From NCBI GenBank assembly GCA_014238425.1, contig JABABD010000029.1, positions 124,001-188,000 of the forward strand: a stretch of DNA of 64,000 nt, written 5' to 3'. Positions 62,295 through 64,000 of this stretch are shown one piece after another (position 1 is the first letter of the stretch; every line of letters starts with the position of its first letter). The position numbers and the translations under genes were made by a program. The DNA comes from Flavobacteriaceae bacterium. Lineage in GTDB: Bacteria; Bacteroidota; Bacteroidia; Flavobacteriales; Flavobacteriaceae. The notes under the pieces are model-generated. The model was not told the origin of the DNA. It was given only the letters and a program-made list of their open reading frames with translations, and searched no databases.

Positions 62295-62304
62295 AATATA
62301 AAAC

Positions 62305-63630
62305 ATGATAGACTTATCTATAAATTTTGGAGGCATTAAAGCACCAAACCCATTTTGGTTGGCTTCTGCACCACCAACAAATTCAGGTTATCAATTAATG
62401 AAAGCCTTTGAGGCAGGGTGGGGAGGTGCCGTATGGAAAACTTTGGGTGTTCCAGTTGTTAATGTTTCAAGTCGTTATGGTTCTGTAAATTATAGAAATA
62501 CCCGAATGATGGGCTTCAATAATATTGAACTGATTACTGATAGGCCTCTAGCAGATAATCTTAGAGAGATGGAAGAGGTCAAAAAATATTTTCCAGACCA
62601 TGCTGTTATCGCTTCGTTGATGGTGGAATCCAAGGCGGAATGGGAACAAATAATAAAAGATGTAGAAAACGCTGGAGCAGATGGCATCGAACTTAATTTT
62701 GGATGCCCACATGGTATGTGCGAACGTGGTATGGGATCTGCAGTTGGGCAAGAGCCAGAAGTTTTAGAAACTATTGTTGGATGGGTAAAAAACGCAGCAA
62801 ATATTCCTGTAATTACAAAGTTAACACCTAACATTTCAGAAATAACAGACCCTGGATTGGCAGCGGTTAAAGGAGGTACGGATTCTATATCATTAATAAA
62901 CACGATCAAAAGTATTGTCGGGATAGATCTTGACACTTATGCTCCATTACCAATTGTTGATGGCAAAGGCACTAATGGCGGATATTGTGGACCTGCCGTT
63001 AAGCCAATCGCTATGCACATGATTCGTGAGTTAGCACAACATCCTGAAATCTCTAAGGTACCCATATCAGGTATTGGTGGCGTAGAGACCTGGCGCGATG
63101 TTGTAGAGTTTATTTTACTGGGTGCGACTTCAGTTCAAGTATGTACGGCAGTGATGCATTATGGCTTTGGAATTGTGCGTGAAATGGAAGCAGGTTTGAG
63201 ACAGTTCATGGAGGAGAAAAATTATAAGACCATCTATGATTTTGCTGGTAAAGCCTTGCCTAACGTTACCGAATGGAAGCACCTGAATTTAAAGCATAAG
63301 GTAGTTGCAGAAATCAATCCCGAAAAATGTATTGGTTGTGAGCTTTGTTATATCTCCTGCGATGATGGTGCTCACCAAGCCATTTCCTTATCTGATGATT
63401 CTAAAATCAGAATCCCAAGCATTATTGAAGAGAACTGCGTTGGTTGTAACCTGTGTGCGTTGGTTTGTCCGGTTGAAGATTGTATTACGATGGTAAAGAG
63501 AGATGACGGAACTCAACATATCACATGGGATGAGCGAGCCCAAAATGACGACATACCAATAACTTTTGATGATGATAGAGCAGGTGGGAAAGGGCATTTT
63601 GTGCCAAAGCCAACAGATGCTCTAAAGTAA
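62305..63630 (+). CDS. preA: Dihydropyrimidine dehydrogenase, PreA (FMN/Fe-S) subunit
   Basis: 441 residues. Residues 1-310 are a dihydroorotate-dehydrogenase-like FMN barrel (ELNFGCPHGMCERGMGSAVGQ, VITKLTPNI, GVETWRDVVEFILLGATSVQ). The C-terminal ferredoxin domain has two CxxCxxC-type clusters: CIGCELCYISCDDGA and CVGCNLCALVCPVEDC. The Cys in PHGMCERG fits the catalytic acid position. It reduces uracil/thymine to the dihydro form with PreT. Last gene of the operon. Confidence 0.93.
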   Translation: MIDLSINFGGIKAPNPFWLASAPPTNSGYQLMKAFEAGWGGAVWKTLGVPVVNVSSRYGSVNYRNTRMMGFNNIELITDRPLADNLREMEEVKKYFPDHAVIASLMVESKAEWEQIIKDVENAGADGIELNFGCPHGMCERGMGSAVGQEPEVLETIVGWVKNAANIPVITKLTPNISEITDPGLAAVKGGTDSISLINTIKSIVGIDLDTYAPLPIVDGKGTNGGYCGPAVKPIAMHMIRELAQHPEISKVPISGIGGVETWRDVVEFILLGATSVQVCTAVMHYGFGIVREMEAGLRQFMEEKNYKTIYDFAGKALPNVTEWKHLNLKHKVVAEINPEKCIGCELCYISCDDGAHQAISLSDDSKIRIPSIIEENCVGCNLCALVCPVEDCITMVKRDDGTQHITWDERAQNDDIPITFDDDRAGGKGHFVPKPTDALK

Positions 63631-63755
63631 TTGTGCCTAAAGATGATTTAGGATGTTCGTGTTCATGGGGGGATTAACGGCCTACAATCATTGTTTCCCA
63701 AAGAGTCGCTTTGAAAACCATCAAAGGAAACACACCTTGCTTTATCCAAAAAAAA

Positions 63756-63776
63756 CGAGTTCCTTTAAGGAACTCG
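63756..63776. terminator. Terminator after tRNA-Leu
   Basis: CGAGTTCC-TTTAA-GGAACTCG is followed on the minus strand by eight Ts. It ends the tRNA-Leu transcript and may also stop read-through from preA. Confidence 0.8.
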
Positions 63777-63807
63777 CTCTCATTTTTATCTTTTGATGAT
63801 TTATCTG

Positions 63808-63889
63808 TACTCAAGGTGGGAATCGAACCCACACGACCGAAGTCACTGGATTTTGAATCCAGCGCGTCTACCAATTCCGCCACTTGAGC
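63808..63889 (-). tRNA. tRNA-Leu (CAA)
   Basis: 82 bases on the minus strand. Acceptor GCTCAAG/CTTGAGT with A discriminator, D-arm starting GGCGGAATTGGTAGACGC, anticodon stem CTGGA/TCCAG with loop TTCAAAA (anticodon CAA), a long variable arm TGACTTCGGTCGT, and T-arm GTGGG/CCCAC. All class II tRNA features are present. Confidence 0.95.
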
Positions 63890-63902
63890 AAATTAAGGAA
63901 TG

Positions 63903-63910
63903 CAAAACTA
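63903..63910 (-). promoter_or_regulatory. Promoter -7 box of tRNA-Leu
   Basis: TAGTTTTG on the minus strand, 13 bases before the tRNA 5' end; matches TAnnTTTG. Confidence 0.5.
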
Positions 63911-63952
63911 TAAATAAATTCTGTAATACCCCAAAATTACTACACTTTATGC

Positions 63953-63982
63953 TTGAGCAGTTCAAATAAATTTATAAATTTG
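63953..63982 (+). promoter_or_regulatory. Promoter for a gene beyond the window
   Basis: TTG (63953-63955), 19 bases, TAAATTTG (63975-63982): near-perfect flavobacterial promoter reading out of the right edge. Confidence 0.65.
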
Positions 63983-64000
63983 CACCTCATTTAACAAAAC

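Noticed and set aside
63674-63883. Open frame of 69 codons antisense to preA end and over tRNA-Leu
   Set aside because: Its N-terminal half is a translation of the tRNA-Leu gene itself, a well-known artefact; the terminator lies inside it.
1-64000. CRISPR array
   Set aside because: No run of regularly spaced identical repeats was seen; the repeats found are dyads or short phased motifs.

Overview
The window comes from an AT-rich member of the Bacteroidota, almost certainly a (probably marine) Flavobacteriaceae. The evidence is promoters of the TTG-N(about 19)-TAnnTTTG type in front of many genes, a lack of Shine-Dalgarno sites, DUF6443/RHS shell proteins, a Bacteroidota-type acyl-ACP desaturase and bacilliredoxin, and the gene repertoire overall. 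Genus cannot be fixed from the sequence alone.

Region 1 (1-19.4 kb) is ordinary chromosome. It holds lipid and housekeeping genes (START protein, Gfo/Idh/MocA oxidoreductase, radical SAM protein, HD hydrolase, acyl-ACP desaturase, acyltransferase, bacilliredoxin, DnaJ/TerB protein). Next come a six-gene MntR-headed manganese/zinc ABC import operon with an operator-like dyad at its promoter, the ferrous iron system feoA-feoB plus a 51-residue FeoB-associated Cys-rich protein, a SCO protein and the site-2 protease RseP.

Region 2 (19.4-31.6 kb) is an accessory island. It starts at a tRNA-Asn whose 5' half is duplicated upstream, with a GIY-YIG nuclease between the copies. It then has an IS6-type insertion sequence, a PIN-domain/membrane protein unit, and three paralogous leaderless micro-ORFs sharing the motif SF(L/V)KNDTSLL. 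There are tRNA 3' fragments, structured inverted repeats, an orphan RHS C-terminal papain-like toxin with its presumed immunity gene, and a compact mobile module. That module is a repressor, a P-loop ATPase and two tandem tyrosine recombinases (one lacking catalytic residues), ending in phased GCGTCAC repeats.

Region 3 (30.7-51.8 kb) joins two large secreted RHS/YD proteins to a response regulator and a type II secretion / type IV pilus-like machine. Recognisable or positional parts are pseudopilins G, I, J and K-like, prepilin peptidase, ATPase E, secretin D, L- and M-like, F and C-like proteins, and a lipoprotein. The machine is split into two convergent operons. A conserved element GG(C/T)(C/T)GAACCGTA occurs in the two intergenic regions that bracket the machine, pointing at the RHS operon, the regulator/secretion operon and the second secretion operon. 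It suggests one regulon. This linkage is the most interesting system in the window.

Region 4 (51.7-64 kb) is a catabolic operon for reductive pyrimidine breakdown. It comprises a yeast-type cytosine deaminase, methylmalonate-semialdehyde dehydrogenase (broken by a one-base deletion in an A-run), a class III aminotransferase, NCS1 and SSS transporters, dihydropyrimidinase, beta-ureidopropionase and dihydropyrimidine dehydrogenase PreT/PreA. Together they would convert cytosine/uracil/thymine through beta-alanine or beta-aminoisobutyrate to acyl-CoA. A tRNA-Leu(CAA) closes the window.
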